Source: Baaleninema simplex PCC 7105 (GTDB lineage Bacteria > Cyanobacteriota > Cyanobacteriia > Cyanobacteriales > Geitlerinemataceae). Taken from it: 64,000 nt of DNA. The DNA is taken from assembly GCF_000332355.1 (NCBI RefSeq), contig NZ_KB235958.1, forward strand, positions 1,701,739-1,765,738. The letters run 5' to 3'. A program made the position numbers and the translations under genes. The notes beneath the pieces are model-generated. The model was not told where the DNA came from and did not search any database. It saw only the letters and a program-made list of their open reading frames with translations. This document shows positions 19,681 to 29,389 of this stretch, piece by piece. Positions within the stretch are counted from its first letter, which is position 1. The number at the start of each line of letters is the position of its first letter.

Positions 19681-21023
19681 ATGAAGAGAAGATTTGTAGA
19701 TCCCTTTTTCCCCAACCGACCTGTTGACGATCCATTAAGATTTGCAGGAAGACGGGAGCAAGTTGAAGAGGTTATTGATGCCTTATTTCAAATTCTAAAT
19801 AGCAACCCAAAGCATTCCATAATTACTGGAGATCGAGGTATAGGTAAGAGTTCCCTATTGCTCCAAACAAAACTTCTTGCGAGTGGGGATAATCGTTTAG
19901 CTGAGAGACTCAAATTAGATCTAGGTGTAGAAAGCTATAAGTTTGCCACTGTTTGGCATGATTGTGACAAAGAACAAAACGTTCAAGGGCTAATTAATGG
20001 ACTAACAAAAGAATTTGAATCTAAACTACATGGTTTTTTGGGCAACTTCAACTTCAAGTTGAATGTTTTAAAAACTCTTGAAGTTTCCAATAAAGATAGT
20101 AGCCTTGAGTGTATTTCTGAAATCGTGAATGCTTTCGTTGGTGATATAAAAAAGGCGCACGATCGTCTGAGCGAGAAAGGATATAACGGCATAATATTTT
20201 TTATTGATGAATTAGATCGCGTAGATCCCAGTTCAGGGGTCGCATCATTCTTCAAGTTAGCAAGTGAGCGAATGGCTAGGGAAAATTATAAAAATGTAGC
20301 GTTTATTGCCGCAGGTATTTCAGGAGCAATTCAGAAATTAGGGGTCTTCGGAGTTTGTGGTTATAAATGTATAGCATGATACAAAAAATCGAAGATTCGA
20401 GAGCCAAAACCCTTGAAATCTCGTGAAGTTAGTTTTTCTGTCACCCTAAACTCCGAAGAGCCAAATTAGAGGAAGAACACGCATCTGTTCTTCGCACATT
20501 TCGTGATATTCCAATTCCAAAATGGGAAGCCTCAGAAGGTGAGGAAATTTTAAAGGGCGGATTCCAAAAAGTTGGAGCCACTTATGATGAACAAGTTTGT
20601 GAGCGTGCTTACAAACTCTCTGCTGGTTTTCCGGAGCCACTTCATCTATTAGGTAGTGAAATTCTATCTGTAGATGACGACGATTATCTAGATCTAAAGG
20701 ATCTTGAAGCAGCAAGACAAAAAGTGGTTAAGGATGTTCGCAAGAATAAATTCGAGAGCTTGTTAAAGTTAGCAGGTTCAGGAAAGTACCAATTTATTCT
20801 TGAGGCTATGGCTGAGCATAATGGACCCAATGTACCCCTAAGCTTTATTAGCGATAAGATAGGGTTGGCGCAGAATCAGTACAGTATTAACATGTCTACT
20901 CTTGTAGATCGAGGTATCATCAACAGGCTTGATAAGGGAGTTTATGGCTTTGTCGATCCTTTATTGAAGGAGTATATAAGGGAATTTGGAATCATCTCAG
21001 TTTCTACTGTTGAACAGGATTAG
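19681..21023 (+). pseudogene. AAA+ ATPase with C-terminal winged-helix-like region, split by a 121-bp MITE
   Basis: The frame from ATG 19681 reads 220 codons and then runs into an inserted element, stopping at 20379. The second half continues from 20470 to TAG 21023. Removing 20342-20462 and one copy of the 7-bp duplication gives a clean 404-aa frame reading ..GAIQKLEEEHASVLRTF... The rebuilt protein has Walker A GDRGIGKSS (residues 50-58), Walker B IIFFIDELDR, and a C-terminal helical/winged-helix region (about 300-390). Resembles ORC/STAND-like AAA+ ATPases found alone in bacterial accessory regions. The DNA is clearly richer in A+T than its neighbours, suggesting transfer. The exact role is unknown; defence is one possibility. 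Confidence 0.85.
20342..20462. mobile_element. 121-bp MITE with 15-bp inverted repeats and 7-bp target duplication
   Basis: Left end GGGTCTTCGGAGTTT (20342-20356); right end AAACTCCGAAGAGCC (20448-20462), complementary at 14 of 15 positions. It is flanked by AAATTAG at 20335-20341 and 20463-20469. No open frame, so it must be mobilised in trans. Removing it restores the host ATPase frame exactly. Confidence 0.92.
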
Positions 21024-21374
21024 CTATCCCTCTTTTGTCAAACTGGGGTGATTTCCTGTTAGAAAAAGATCCTGAATCTCCTAACGTGCTTGAACTTGGG
21101 AGATTGTATTAGCTAAAAGTCTACAATCTGTAGAATTCAAGTCGAAATATTTATCAAACTCTCTCCTCGAAAAGCATTAAACGGTTGCGATCGAATTTTT
21201 ATTCTGAGAATAACAAAATAGGGATATTGCAATCCTAAATCAGCTAAAAAATATCAAAAGGCTAAACCCCACGTAGTCCAGGCTGACCGCCTGGGATTAT
21301 TTCCACGAGTCAAATAGGATTGCTATAGTAGACCTAGTCTCATCAGGTTAGGTGGGTCGCCAAGAGGAGCAAAA
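21024..21374. other. Intergenic region containing a second MITE-like element
   Basis: No gene. Bases about 21226-21326 have inverted ends, GCAATCCTA (21229-21237) and TAGGATTGC (21315-21323), around a short inner palindrome (CCAGGC..GCCTGG), as in small cyanobacterial MITEs. GTTAGGTGG occurs at 21347-21355, just before TA pair 2. Confidence 0.55.
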
Positions 21375-21605
21375 ATGACTGAAACAGCGGAAAGACTGAA
21401 GCTTGAGCTTTCTCAACTCTCGGTTAAAGATCGTGCAGAGCTTGCTTACTTCCTAATTCACTCGTTGGATGAGGAGGTCGATTATGACGTAGAGAGTGCT
21501 TGGGATATTGAGTTAACGCGACGGATGCAAGAAATTAATGAAGGAACGGCTTCCGGTAAACCATTTAAGCAAGTATTTACCGAATTGAGAGAAAAATACT
21601 CGTGA
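21375..21605 (+). CDS. Antitoxin of addiction-module family (TA pair 2)
   Basis: 76 aa, ATG 21375, with AGGAG at 21365-21369. LKLELSQLSVKDRAELAYFL then IHSLDEEVDYDVESAW and a basic RR helix fit the unstable-antitoxin family. It is not closely similar to the antitoxin at 18429, so the two modules were acquired separately. Stop overlaps the toxin GTG by 4 bp. Confidence 0.85.
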   Translation: MTETAERLKLELSQLSVKDRAELAYFLIHSLDEEVDYDVESAWDIELTRRMQEINEGTASGKPFKQVFTELREKYS

Positions 21606-21904
21606 AGCCTGTCATTATTCACAGTGAAGCGATCGAGGAGCTAGATGGGGCAGTTGCCTACTACGAAGATCGAAAGGTAGGTTTGGGACTCGATTTTCTG
21701 GCTGAAGTCGAACAAGCTCTCGGCAAAATTCAACAAAATCCAAATTTAGGAGCAGTCTACAAAGTTACAGGGTTACATCGATATGTAATTCAACGGTTTC
21801 CTTTTCTAATTTTTTACGCAGAATTTGAAGAGTGTATCTGGGTCGTTGCGATCGCACACGGAAAGCGTAGACCTGATTACTGGAGACAACGACAGATAGA
21901 GTAG
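21602..21904 (+). CDS. RelE/ParE-superfamily toxin (TA pair 2)
   Basis: 100 aa, GTG start at 21602. IIHSEAIEELDGAVAYYEDR, RYVIQRFPFLIFYAE and a terminal AIAHGKRRPDYWRQR are the ParE/RelE scaffold, with the usual R..P.YW end. Followed 12 bp later by a half integron-attC-like sequence. Confidence 0.88.
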   Translation: MKPVIIHSEAIEELDGAVAYYEDRKVGLGLDFLAEVEQALGKIQQNPNLGAVYKVTGLHRYVIQRFPFLIFYAEFEECIWVVAIAHGKRRPDYWRQRQIE

Positions 21905-21916
21905 TACCGAGTGCAA

Positions 21917-21942
21917 GCTAACAACCCCAATGCAGCGGACGG
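21917..21942 (+). other. Half attC-like sequence after TA pair 2
   Basis: The 26 bases start GCTAACAA and end GCAGCGGACGG. They resemble the left (R''-L'') half of an integron cassette recombination site. The complementary right half is absent; decayed Uma2 DNA follows. Assigned by resemblance only. Confidence 0.3.
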
Positions 21943-22239
21943 TTGAATTCCTCATTCTGTCGCTTTCCAACCGACTCGTTTCTGGAGGAGTTTTCGTTTC
22001 CCGATTTGATGGTGGTCGATGGCGAACCCCTCCTCAACGACGATCGGACTGACGAAATTCTCAATCCCCGACTCGTCGCCGAAGTGCTGTCTCCCTCCAC
22101 CGCCGATCGCGATCGCGGCTCGAAATTTACCACTTATCGAACCATTCCCAGTTTTCGCGAATACCTACTCGTCAGCCAAAACGAACCTCTCATCGAACAC
22201 TACTGGCAAACGGACGATCGCCGTTGGCATCTCGAAGAC

Positions 22240-23560
22240 CTGAGAGGGTGACAAGGTAGACGGAAGCCAGACGGGACAATTGTTTGAGAGAATAGAGGAG
22301 TCCCAAAAAAGAGGGTGGCGTTTGCGGCCACCCCAACAAAAAAATGCTACCGACATTCTACCAAGATTTTCTGCGCATCCATCTCAATGAGAAGCAAATT
22401 GGGATCTTAAAGTGGCTGGTCTGGATACTGCAAATGCATCGGCAAGTCAAATTATCGACGTTAGCGCAGTTCTTTCCTCAACCGATAAAATACGACAGTC
22501 GCGTCACCAGCTTGCAACGATTTCTGAAGTTGCCTCAGTTGAGTGCCAAGTTGTTATGGTTTCCCCTTATCAAGAGGTGGCTGAAAGCTGAATATCGCGG
22601 CAACCACCTCAATCGGGAACAGCGACGAGCGCGTCCTCAACTCACCTTAAAGTCTCGAAAATATTTGGTGGTCGTCCTTGACCGAACTCAATGGAGAGAC
22701 CGGAATTTGTTCATGGTGTCTCTAATTTGGGGGACTCATGCTTTACCGGTCTATTGGGAGTTATTACCCCAATTAGGCAGCAGTTCCTTGAGGCAACAGC
22801 AAAAAATATTAGCGCCGGTATTGAAGCTATTAAAACCTTATCCAGTGGTGGTAGTAGGCGACCGAGAATTTCAGAGTGCTAAACTGGCAGACTGGCTCAG
22901 GAAGCGAGGTGCGGACGCTGTATTGCGACAGAAGAAAAGTACCTATGTGGCGGATGCCAAGACTCGATGCCAAGCCTTAAAACACCGAGGCTTTCAACCG
23001 GGACAGTATCACTTCTTTGAAAACGTTAATGTCAACAAAGAAGAACCAGTTCGCGCTCTTAATCTCGGCGTTTATTGGAAACGTCGTTATCGAGGGAAAG
23101 GAGGGAAAGAACCTTGGTTATTGCTGACCACTCTCTCAGATGCTCAATTAGTTCGCCAAATTTACAGAGCGCGTTGGGGCATTGAAATGATGTTCCGAGA
23201 CTGCAAAAGTGGCGGCTACAATCTTGAGTCAACTCGAGTCAGTCCTCCGCGACTTTTGGCGCTCATTTTGCTCATGACTTTAGCCTATTGGTTAGCAACT
23301 CGTTCGGGTCAGCGTCTCCTTGAATCTCACGTCCAATCCTATTTAGGTCGTTCAGACCTGACCCCTCAAGGTTTTCCTCATCATAGTGTTTTTTCCCTCG
23401 GATTATCCGGTTATGCTTGGAGTCAATCCCTGCTGCTCTGGAGAGATTGGATGTTGGCGCTCATGGCGTTGAAGCCTCACAAATCTCTCCATTTTCAACG
23501 AGGGCTAGAGGCTCTATCCCTTGTGAGGCAGGGGGTCTAGCTATGTTGTCACCCTCTCAG
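22240..23560 (+). mobile_element. IS4-family insertion sequence, 1321 bp
   Basis: Terminal inverted repeats begin CTGAGAGGGTGACAA at both ends (22240 and, reversed, 23560), in the style of IS10-like IS4 members. A 9-bp target duplication CTCGAAGAC flanks it at 22231-22239 and 23561-23569. It contains one transposase gene and looks complete. Confidence 0.95.
22344..23540 (+). CDS. IS4-family transposase
   Basis: 398 aa. DDE residues sit in VVVLDRTQW, VVGDREF and the YREK signature (YRARWGIEMMFRDCK fits Y-2-R-3-E-6-K), which defines the IS4 family. The frame is intact and occupies most of its 1321-bp IS, so the element may be active. Confidence 0.95.
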   Translation: MLPTFYQDFLRIHLNEKQIGILKWLVWILQMHRQVKLSTLAQFFPQPIKYDSRVTSLQRFLKLPQLSAKLLWFPLIKRWLKAEYRGNHLNREQRRARPQLTLKSRKYLVVVLDRTQWRDRNLFMVSLIWGTHALPVYWELLPQLGSSSLRQQQKILAPVLKLLKPYPVVVVGDREFQSAKLADWLRKRGADAVLRQKKSTYVADAKTRCQALKHRGFQPGQYHFFENVNVNKEEPVRALNLGVYWKRRYRGKGGKEPWLLLTTLSDAQLVRQIYRARWGIEMMFRDCKSGGYNLESTRVSPPRLLALILLMTLAYWLATRSGQRLLESHVQSYLGRSDLTPQGFPHHSVFSLGLSGYAWSQSLLLWRDWMLALMALKPHKSLHFQRGLEALSLVRQGV

Positions 23561-23696
23561 CTCGAAGACATACGGGGACTCGATACGGCGATCGAACTGC
23601 AACACCTCCCCGTCAGCATTTCTCTTCAACAGCTTTATCGTCGCATTAGCTTCCCGTAAAGAACGAACGTGAGAAAACGAGAATCGCGTTGTCCCA

Positions 23697-24440
23697 TCAC
23701 ACCGCCAAAAACTGCTGAATTACGTCCCGACTCAACTCGCTAGTCTCTCCCGAGGCGACGATTCCCCCTTTCTGCATGGCGTAGTAGCGATCGGCTTGGC
23801 GGACGAAATGTAAATGTTGTTCCACTAACAACACCGAAATCCCCGTTTCTTCAATAATCCGACGCACCGCCGCTTCAATTTCCAAAATAATCGACGGTTG
23901 AATTCCCTCCGTCGGTTCGTCTAACACCAACAGTTTCGGTTCCCCCATCAACGCTCGAGCGATCGCCAACTGCTGTTGCTGTCCGCCACTCAAATCGCCC
24001 CCCATACGCCCCAACATGGTTTTCAGAACCGGAAACAACTCGAAAATCGACTCGGGAATCGTGGCGTTGCGTCGTTTCCCCGGACGAGCTTCTAACCCCA
24101 GTAACAGGTTTTCCTTCACCGTCACACGGGGAATGATTTCTCGCCCTTGGGGAACGTAGCCAATTCCCAACCTCGCCCGTTTGTCGGGGGAGAGAGTGTT
24201 AATGGGAGAGTCCATCAGTTCGATCGCCCCCGTTCTCGGTTTCAGCAACCCTACAATGGTCTTCAATAGTGTGGTTTTTCCCACGCCGTTTCGACCGATG
24301 AGACAGACCATTTGTCCACAAGGAACGCTCAAATCTACATTTCGCAAAATGTGACTTTCGCCGTAGTACACGTTTAATCCCGACACGCGCAACATCAAGT
24401 CAGATGCTGTGACGGGGGGATCGATAGTTGCGTTCGTCAT
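23697..24440 (-). CDS. urtE: Urea ABC transporter ATP-binding protein UrtE
   Basis: 247 aa. Cytoplasmic ATPase of the LivF type; Walker A GRNGVGKTT, signature LSGGQQQQLAIARAL, Walker B LLVLDEPTEGIQ and the H-loop LLVEQH are all present. With UrtD it powers high-affinity urea import. Its ATG overlaps the urtD stop (ATGA, 24437-24440). Last gene of urtABCDE; its 3' end is duplicated twice to the left (18239 and 18970). Confidence 0.95.
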   Translation of the reverse strand: MTNATIDPPVTASDLMLRVSGLNVYYGESHILRNVDLSVPCGQMVCLIGRNGVGKTTLLKTIVGLLKPRTGAIELMDSPINTLSPDKRARLGIGYVPQGREIIPRVTVKENLLLGLEARPGKRRNATIPESIFELFPVLKTMLGRMGGDLSGGQQQQLAIARALMGEPKLLVLDEPTEGIQPSIILEIEAAVRRIIEETGISVLLVEQHLHFVRQADRYYAMQKGGIVASGETSELSRDVIQQFLAV

Positions 24441-25204
24441 GCTGCTTCTTCCTCTTGCTCTCCCAAATACACTTCAATCACGCGGGGGTCGTTCTGCACC
24501 TCGTCCATATTCCCTTCGCACAACAGCGATCCTTGGTGTAATACGCTGACAGTACGAGCGATTTGTCGGACGAATTCCATATCGTGTTCGATGACGACGA
24601 TCGAATGACTCTGTGCTAACGCCAATAGGAGATTTCCCACGTTTTCCGTTTCTTCGTCCGTCAGTCCGGCTACCGGTTCGTCTACTAACAGCAAATCCGG
24701 CGATTGTGCGACTAACATTCCAATTTCTAACCGTTGCTTTTCTCCGTGAGAGAGTAACGCCGCCTGTAATTCCGCTTTCGCTGTCAAACCGATCGTTTCG
24801 AGAAGTCCGTTGACGGTGCGGCGATCGCTCTTTGTGGGTTTCCCCAGTAAGGTACGAAATACCCCTTTTTGGCGGTTGCTGGCGAGATCGAGGTTTTCTC
24901 GAACGGTCAAGTTGAGATAGACGCGAGGGGTTTGAAACTTGCGTCCGATTCCCATACGGGCGATTTGATGTTCGTTGTACGGCCGCAAATTTTGTCCTTG
25001 GAAATACACCTTTCCTTCGGTGGGTTTGACTTTTCCCGTAATCACGTCCAGAAAGGTGGTTTTTCCCGCTCCGTTGGGACCGATAACGACCCGCAACTCG
25101 CCGACGTTCATACTGAAATTGAGGTCGTTGAGGGCTTTGAACCCGTCAAAACTGACAGTGAGATTGTCGATTTCTAGAATTTTTTCGGTGGTTTGTTCTG
25201 ACAT
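24437..25204 (-). CDS. urtD: Urea ABC transporter ATP-binding protein UrtD
   Basis: 255 aa, LivG-type ATPase. Walker A GPNGAGKTT, the extended FQTPRVYLNLTVREN region, signature SHGEKQRLEIGML (SHGEKQ is typical of UrtD), Walker B LLLVDEPVAGL and H-loop VIEHD. Works with UrtE below the UrtBC membrane channel. 95 bp after urtC. Confidence 0.95.
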   Translation of the reverse strand: MSEQTTEKILEIDNLTVSFDGFKALNDLNFSMNVGELRVVIGPNGAGKTTFLDVITGKVKPTEGKVYFQGQNLRPYNEHQIARMGIGRKFQTPRVYLNLTVRENLDLASNRQKGVFRTLLGKPTKSDRRTVNGLLETIGLTAKAELQAALLSHGEKQRLEIGMLVAQSPDLLLVDEPVAGLTDEETENVGNLLLALAQSHSIVVIEHDMEFVRQIARTVSVLHQGSLLCEGNMDEVQNDPRVIEVYLGEQEEEAA

Positions 25205-25299
25205 CGATTCAGTGGCTCGATACGAACGTTAACATTATCAAATGCAACAGAAGTTTGTTGAGGTGTCAGGTTTAGTCCTTCAACCCAATTTACGATTTT

Positions 25300-26463
25300 T
25301 TAACGCTCGAGTTCTTCCCGTTCTTGTTGAATTTCTGGGTCTTGTTCGAGAGCCGGATACGTAATGAGTTGTTCTTGTAAACCGAGGAGCGATCGCAACT
25401 TGGGAATTCCCCAATCTCGCGCCCAGCCGAAAATTCCGTTAGGAAGAACCGTCACCACCAACAGGAATAACGCCCCTTGGAAAAACAACCAAACTTCTGG
25501 AAACTGTTCGCTGAGAAAAGTTTGTCCTAACCGCACTAACAGCGTTCCAATAATGGCACCGATGAGGGTCGCGCGACCGCCTACCGCCACCCAAATTACC
25601 ATTTCGATCGAAAAGGCCACTTCCATTGCACTAGGGGTAATAATGCCCGTTTGCACGGTGTACAATGCCCCCGCAACACCCGCGATCGCTCCCGAAATCG
25701 CAAAGACCAAAACCTTGTATCCCGTGGGGTCGTATCCCGTAAAGCGAACCCGAGTTTCGTCGTCGCGAATCGCCACGAGCAACCGTCCGAACCGTCCCGT
25801 CGTCAACCAGCGACAGAGGAAATATACCAATAGCAACCCCAACAAAGATATTTCGTAGAACGCCAATTGTGCGCCCTCCGACCCGACTAAAACGCCAAAA
25901 ATGGTTTCCGTGTCGGTTTTGAGTCCGTTCGTGCCGTTAATGAGCTTTTGTTGACCGTTGAAAAAGTTAAAAAAGACCAGCAACGCCGCTTGCGTCAAAA
26001 TCGAAAAATAGACCCCTTTAATGCGGTTGCGAAAGACGAGGTAGCCCAGCAATCCCGCCACGATCGCGGGAATTACGAAAATAGCAACGATCGTCAAGGG
26101 AAACGAGTAAAAGGGCGTCCAAAACCAAGGCAGTTCCGTTACTCCGTACAACGTAAAAAATTCAGGAATTTGTCCCTCGGGCAGTTGTAGTTTTAAGTGC
26201 ATCGCCAGAGCGTAGCCGCCGAGGGCGAAGAAAATACCGTGTCCCAAACTCAACAGCCCAGTATATCCCCAAATTAAATCGAGTCCCAACGCCACGATCG
26301 AGAGTGCGACAAACCGCCCTAAAAGTTTGAGTCGAAAAGCTGAGAGTAAGGCGGGCATGACGATCGCAAAGACTAACGCCAAACCGATGGCGATCGCGAG
26401 TTCGATAATCTGTTGCTTTTTCTGTTGTTGTCGCTTGGCAAAATTGCCGACTTCCGCATTCAT
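25300..26463 (-). CDS. urtC: Urea ABC transporter permease UrtC
   Basis: 387 aa, LivM-type inner-membrane permease with about ten predicted helices. Contains DLIWGYTGLLSLGHGIFFALGGYA, the branched-chain permease signature, and the UrtC-specific NGTNGLKTDTETIFG. The N-terminus (FAKRQQQKKQQ) is cytoplasmic. Forms the urea channel with UrtB. Confidence 0.95.
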   Translation of the reverse strand: MNAEVGNFAKRQQQKKQQIIELAIAIGLALVFAIVMPALLSAFRLKLLGRFVALSIVALGLDLIWGYTGLLSLGHGIFFALGGYALAMHLKLQLPEGQIPEFFTLYGVTELPWFWTPFYSFPLTIVAIFVIPAIVAGLLGYLVFRNRIKGVYFSILTQAALLVFFNFFNGQQKLINGTNGLKTDTETIFGVLVGSEGAQLAFYEISLLGLLLVYFLCRWLTTGRFGRLLVAIRDDETRVRFTGYDPTGYKVLVFAISGAIAGVAGALYTVQTGIITPSAMEVAFSIEMVIWVAVGGRATLIGAIIGTLLVRLGQTFLSEQFPEVWLFFQGALFLLVVTVLPNGIFGWARDWGIPKLRSLLGLQEQLITYPALEQDPEIQQEREELER

Positions 26464-26551
26464 TGTAAATACCTAGACAGCCTGGGTTTTATATTCTGAA
26501 CTATTGCTTGCGATCGAGATCGACAAAACAAGACGCTTTTCCCGAACTTCC

Positions 26552-27718
26552 TTAAAGTTCTGCGGTACGTCCTTTTTGTGGAAAAATTCCCGATGGTTTC
26601 ACCTGTAAGAACGCAATAATCAATGCAAACACCATAACTTTTGCCATACTCGTCGCGGCAAAAAACGTAAAGAAATCCGTCAAAGGTTGCAACGCATCAC
26701 TATTAGAAAACATCAATGCCAAAGTTCCAGAGCCGATTAAATACGTCACGATTCCGATCGCTAACGCGGCGATAACCGTTCCGAACAAATTCCCCACACC
26801 TCCAACGACCACCACCATAAACACATCGACGATGTAATTTTGTCCCGTATTCGGACCGACCGATCCCAACAAGGTAATGGCACATCCTGCAATTCCCGCC
26901 AAGCCAGAACCGATCGCAAACGTCAACGCATCTACGGTATCGGTTGGAATTCCCAAACAAGCACTCATTTCGCGGTTTTGCGTGACGGCGCGGATTCGCA
27001 AACCCCAGATCGATCGATTCAAAAACCAGTAAATCCCCAGCAAACAAAGCACCGTTAAAACGATGATAAAAATCCGCGAATAGGGAAGTTGATAAATCCC
27101 CACGGAAAACCCACCCCGCAACCAAGCCGGGGGCGTTACGTCTACGTTTCGGGCGCTAAACCAGGGTTTTGTCAGGACTTCTACGCCAGTTTTCGATACC
27201 AACACCCCCGCCACCGCAGAAATCGCCAACGAAAGCGGAAGTAAAGCGGAAATTGCAGCGGTACGAATGCGCTCCCAATCGGTGCGTTTGCTGAGAAACC
27301 AGAGCCCGCCAAAAAACAACAGACAAAACAGGACAATTCCCAGAACTAATACACCGTTGACGCTGCGGACGAACTGACGCAAAATTAGACTGATTCCCCA
27401 GGTTGCGAGGAGAGTTTCTAGGGGGCGTCCGTAAAGGAAGCGAATGACGCCTCGCTCGAGGATCAGTCCTGCGATCGCCGACACGATAAACGCGACGGGA
27501 AGTGCCACGAAAATATAAAGGTTAAGCGCACCGTCGCCAAATCCTTGAAAGATGTTTTGAACGACGAAAGTTGCATAAGCCCCGAGCATCATTAATTCGC
27601 CGTGGGCTAAGTTAATAACACCCATCAAACCGAAGACGATCGCGAGTCCCAAGGCGGCGAGTAACAATACCGAACCAATACTGAAACCGTTAAAAATACC
27701 AACCGCAAGTTCTAGCAT
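26552..27718 (-). CDS. urtB: Urea ABC transporter permease UrtB
   Basis: 388 aa, LivH-type permease. GLAIVFGLMGVINLAHGELMMLGAYATF at the N-terminus is the family signature (membrane helices 1-2); a large loop follows at about 175-205, and QNREMSACLGIPTD is the cytoplasmic ATPase-contacting loop. Length agrees with other UrtB proteins, which are longer than LivH because of the insert. Confidence 0.95.
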   Translation of the reverse strand: MLELAVGIFNGFSIGSVLLLAALGLAIVFGLMGVINLAHGELMMLGAYATFVVQNIFQGFGDGALNLYIFVALPVAFIVSAIAGLILERGVIRFLYGRPLETLLATWGISLILRQFVRSVNGVLVLGIVLFCLLFFGGLWFLSKRTDWERIRTAAISALLPLSLAISAVAGVLVSKTGVEVLTKPWFSARNVDVTPPAWLRGGFSVGIYQLPYSRIFIIVLTVLCLLGIYWFLNRSIWGLRIRAVTQNREMSACLGIPTDTVDALTFAIGSGLAGIAGCAITLLGSVGPNTGQNYIVDVFMVVVVGGVGNLFGTVIAALAIGIVTYLIGSGTLALMFSNSDALQPLTDFFTFFAATSMAKVMVFALIIAFLQVKPSGIFPQKGRTAEL

Positions 27719-27808
27719 TTGCTGGTTAAAAGATTTACTTTACTCAAATCTTCAGTGCGCTCGAGCGGACACCCAAGGCACGCCCGAAGCAGAGCCTCGG
27801 GAACAACA

Positions 27809-27829
27809 TTCCCAGGCGGTGCCTGGGAA
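27809..27829. repeat. Perfect hairpin between urtA and urtB
   Basis: TTCCCAGGC (27809-27817), GGT loop, GCCTGGGAA (27821-27829). Located in the 148-bp urtA-urtB gap. Such a hairpin could stabilise the urtA 3' end and account for higher levels of binding protein than permease, as in other solute-binding-protein operons; this is inference. Confidence 0.65.
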
Positions 27830-27866
27830 CGATGGTGCGACGGCGAATTGACCGACCCGAGAAGGC

Positions 27867-29180
27867 TCAAACGTCTTCAACCTTAAACCTTTCCCCTTTG
27901 CTGGGGTCAGACCAATCGCAGGCGTACCCCTTTGTTGCTGGAACATATTGATTCCACGCTTGCGGGGCAACCGGTTCGTCGGTGGACCAAACGATATCGA
28001 ACAAGCCGTCATCGCGCACTTGACCGATACGAACCGTTTTCGAGAGGTGGTGGTTGGGGTTAACCGTCACCAACCCTTCGGGGGCTTGGAATTCTTGACC
28101 GATGGCCGCTTGACGGACGGCTTCGAGGTCGGTGGTTCCTGCTTGTTCGACCGCTTGCTTCCACAGGTACACCATGATGTACGCTGCTTCCATGGGATCG
28201 TTGGTCACGCGATCTTCGCCGTATTCGGCTTTGAAGGCTTGAACCCATTTTTCGTTTTCGGGAGTCTCGACGGTTTGGAAGTAGTTCCAAGAGGCGTAAT
28301 GACCGATGAGGAACTCTTTCCCGATTTGTCGTACCTCTTCTTCGGCAATACTGACCGACATGACGGGGTATTTGTCCGGTGTCAAACCTGCCCCTTGCAT
28401 TTGTTTGAAGAACGCGACGTTGCTGTCTCCGTTGAGGGTGTTGAAGATAATGCCGCCATCGGGCAGTGCTTGTTGAATTTTGGTAATAATCGGCGTGACT
28501 TCCGTACTTCCCAAGGGCAGATAATCTTCCCCGACGGTGTTGCCACCTTCGGCTTTCAGTTGTTCTTTAATGACGGTATTCGCCGTGCGGGGGAAAACAT
28601 AGTCCGAGCCGACTAAGAAAAAGTCCGTTCCTTTATTATCGAGCAGCCATTGGACGGCAGGCTCGATCTGTTGGTTCGGCGCAGCTCCCGTATAAAAAAT
28701 ATTTTTCGAGCATTCTTGCCCTTCGTACTGCACGGGATACCATAACATATGGTCTTTCGACTCGAAAACGTCTTTGACCGCTTTGCGACTGGCAGACGTC
28801 CAACATCCGAAAACGACAGCGACTTGGTCTCGAACGATGAGTTTTGCGGCTTTTTCTGCAAATGTCGGCCAGTCTGAGGCTCCGTCTTCGACAACGGCTT
28901 CGATCTGTTTTCCGAGGACGCCGCCTGCCTCGTTAATTTCTTTAATTGCCAGTTTTTCGGCTTCGACCACGGTGGTTTCGCTAATTGCCATCGTGCCGCT
29001 GAGGGAGTGAAGAATGCCGACTTTAATCGTGTCGCCATTTTCGCCACCCGTTGCGCCGTCGCCGTTGCCGGTATCGGTTCCGGTTTCGGGGGGAGTGCTA
29101 CAGGATTTTAACAGCAGGCTCGTTCCGAACGCTGCCGATCCGTATAGAAGAAATTTACGCCGACCTAACCCATTGCTCAT
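27867..29180 (-). CDS. urtA: Urea ABC transporter substrate-binding protein UrtA
   Basis: 437 aa from ATG 29180; a longer frame to 29222 adds a non-signal leader and is less likely. The N-terminus [17 protein letters not shown] has a twin-arginine-like pair before the hydrophobic segment and an LKSC lipobox-like Cys, so export as a lipoprotein is probable. The mature part carries [17 protein letters not shown] and the family-specific [26 protein letters not shown] and [13 protein letters not shown]. First gene of the operon. Confidence 0.95.
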   Translation of the reverse strand: MSNGLGRRKFLLYGSAAFGTSLLLKSCSTPPETGTDTGNGDGATGGENGDTIKVGILHSLSGTMAISETTVVEAEKLAIKEINEAGGVLGKQIEAVVEDGASDWPTFAEKAAKLIVRDQVAVVFGCWTSASRKAVKDVFESKDHMLWYPVQYEGQECSKNIFYTGAAPNQQIEPAVQWLLDNKGTDFFLVGSDYVFPRTANTVIKEQLKAEGGNTVGEDYLPLGSTEVTPIITKIQQALPDGGIIFNTLNGDSNVAFFKQMQGAGLTPDKYPVMSVSIAEEEVRQIGKEFLIGHYASWNYFQTVETPENEKWVQAFKAEYGEDRVTNDPMEAAYIMVYLWKQAVEQAGTTDLEAVRQAAIGQEFQAPEGLVTVNPNHHLSKTVRIGQVRDDGLFDIVWSTDEPVAPQAWNQYVPATKGYACDWSDPSKGERFKVEDV

Positions 29181-29389
29181 AGTCAATTTTGTGAAAAAAC
29201 TTAAATTCGCCAACCAGGGCAAAACGCTCGAAACGAGAGACTTTTTAATAGAAACTTAGGACGAGAAAAGACCCTCGGAACGTACCGAAAATCGGTAACG
29301 TTCGCGAGGTGCGATGTGGCATCATCTCAAGATCGAGCGCAGTAGGAAATTTCTGAAAAACGGTAACAAGAACGCCCTTTCGCTGATGT

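Larger units (their letters stand above)
21999..23659 (+). pseudogene. Truncated Uma2 gene (second copy), interrupted by an IS4-family element
   Basis: From 21999 the sequence matches the intact Uma2 gene from codon ~84 (PDLMVVD.EPLLNDDRTDE) almost base for base. It is cut after HLED by the IS at 22240-23560, resumes at 23561 and ends at TAA 23659. The N-terminal third is missing; homology starts abruptly at TCCCGATTTG. Dead on two counts. It lies directly upstream of the convergent urtE, as copy a lies next to the urtE fragment. Confidence 0.92.
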
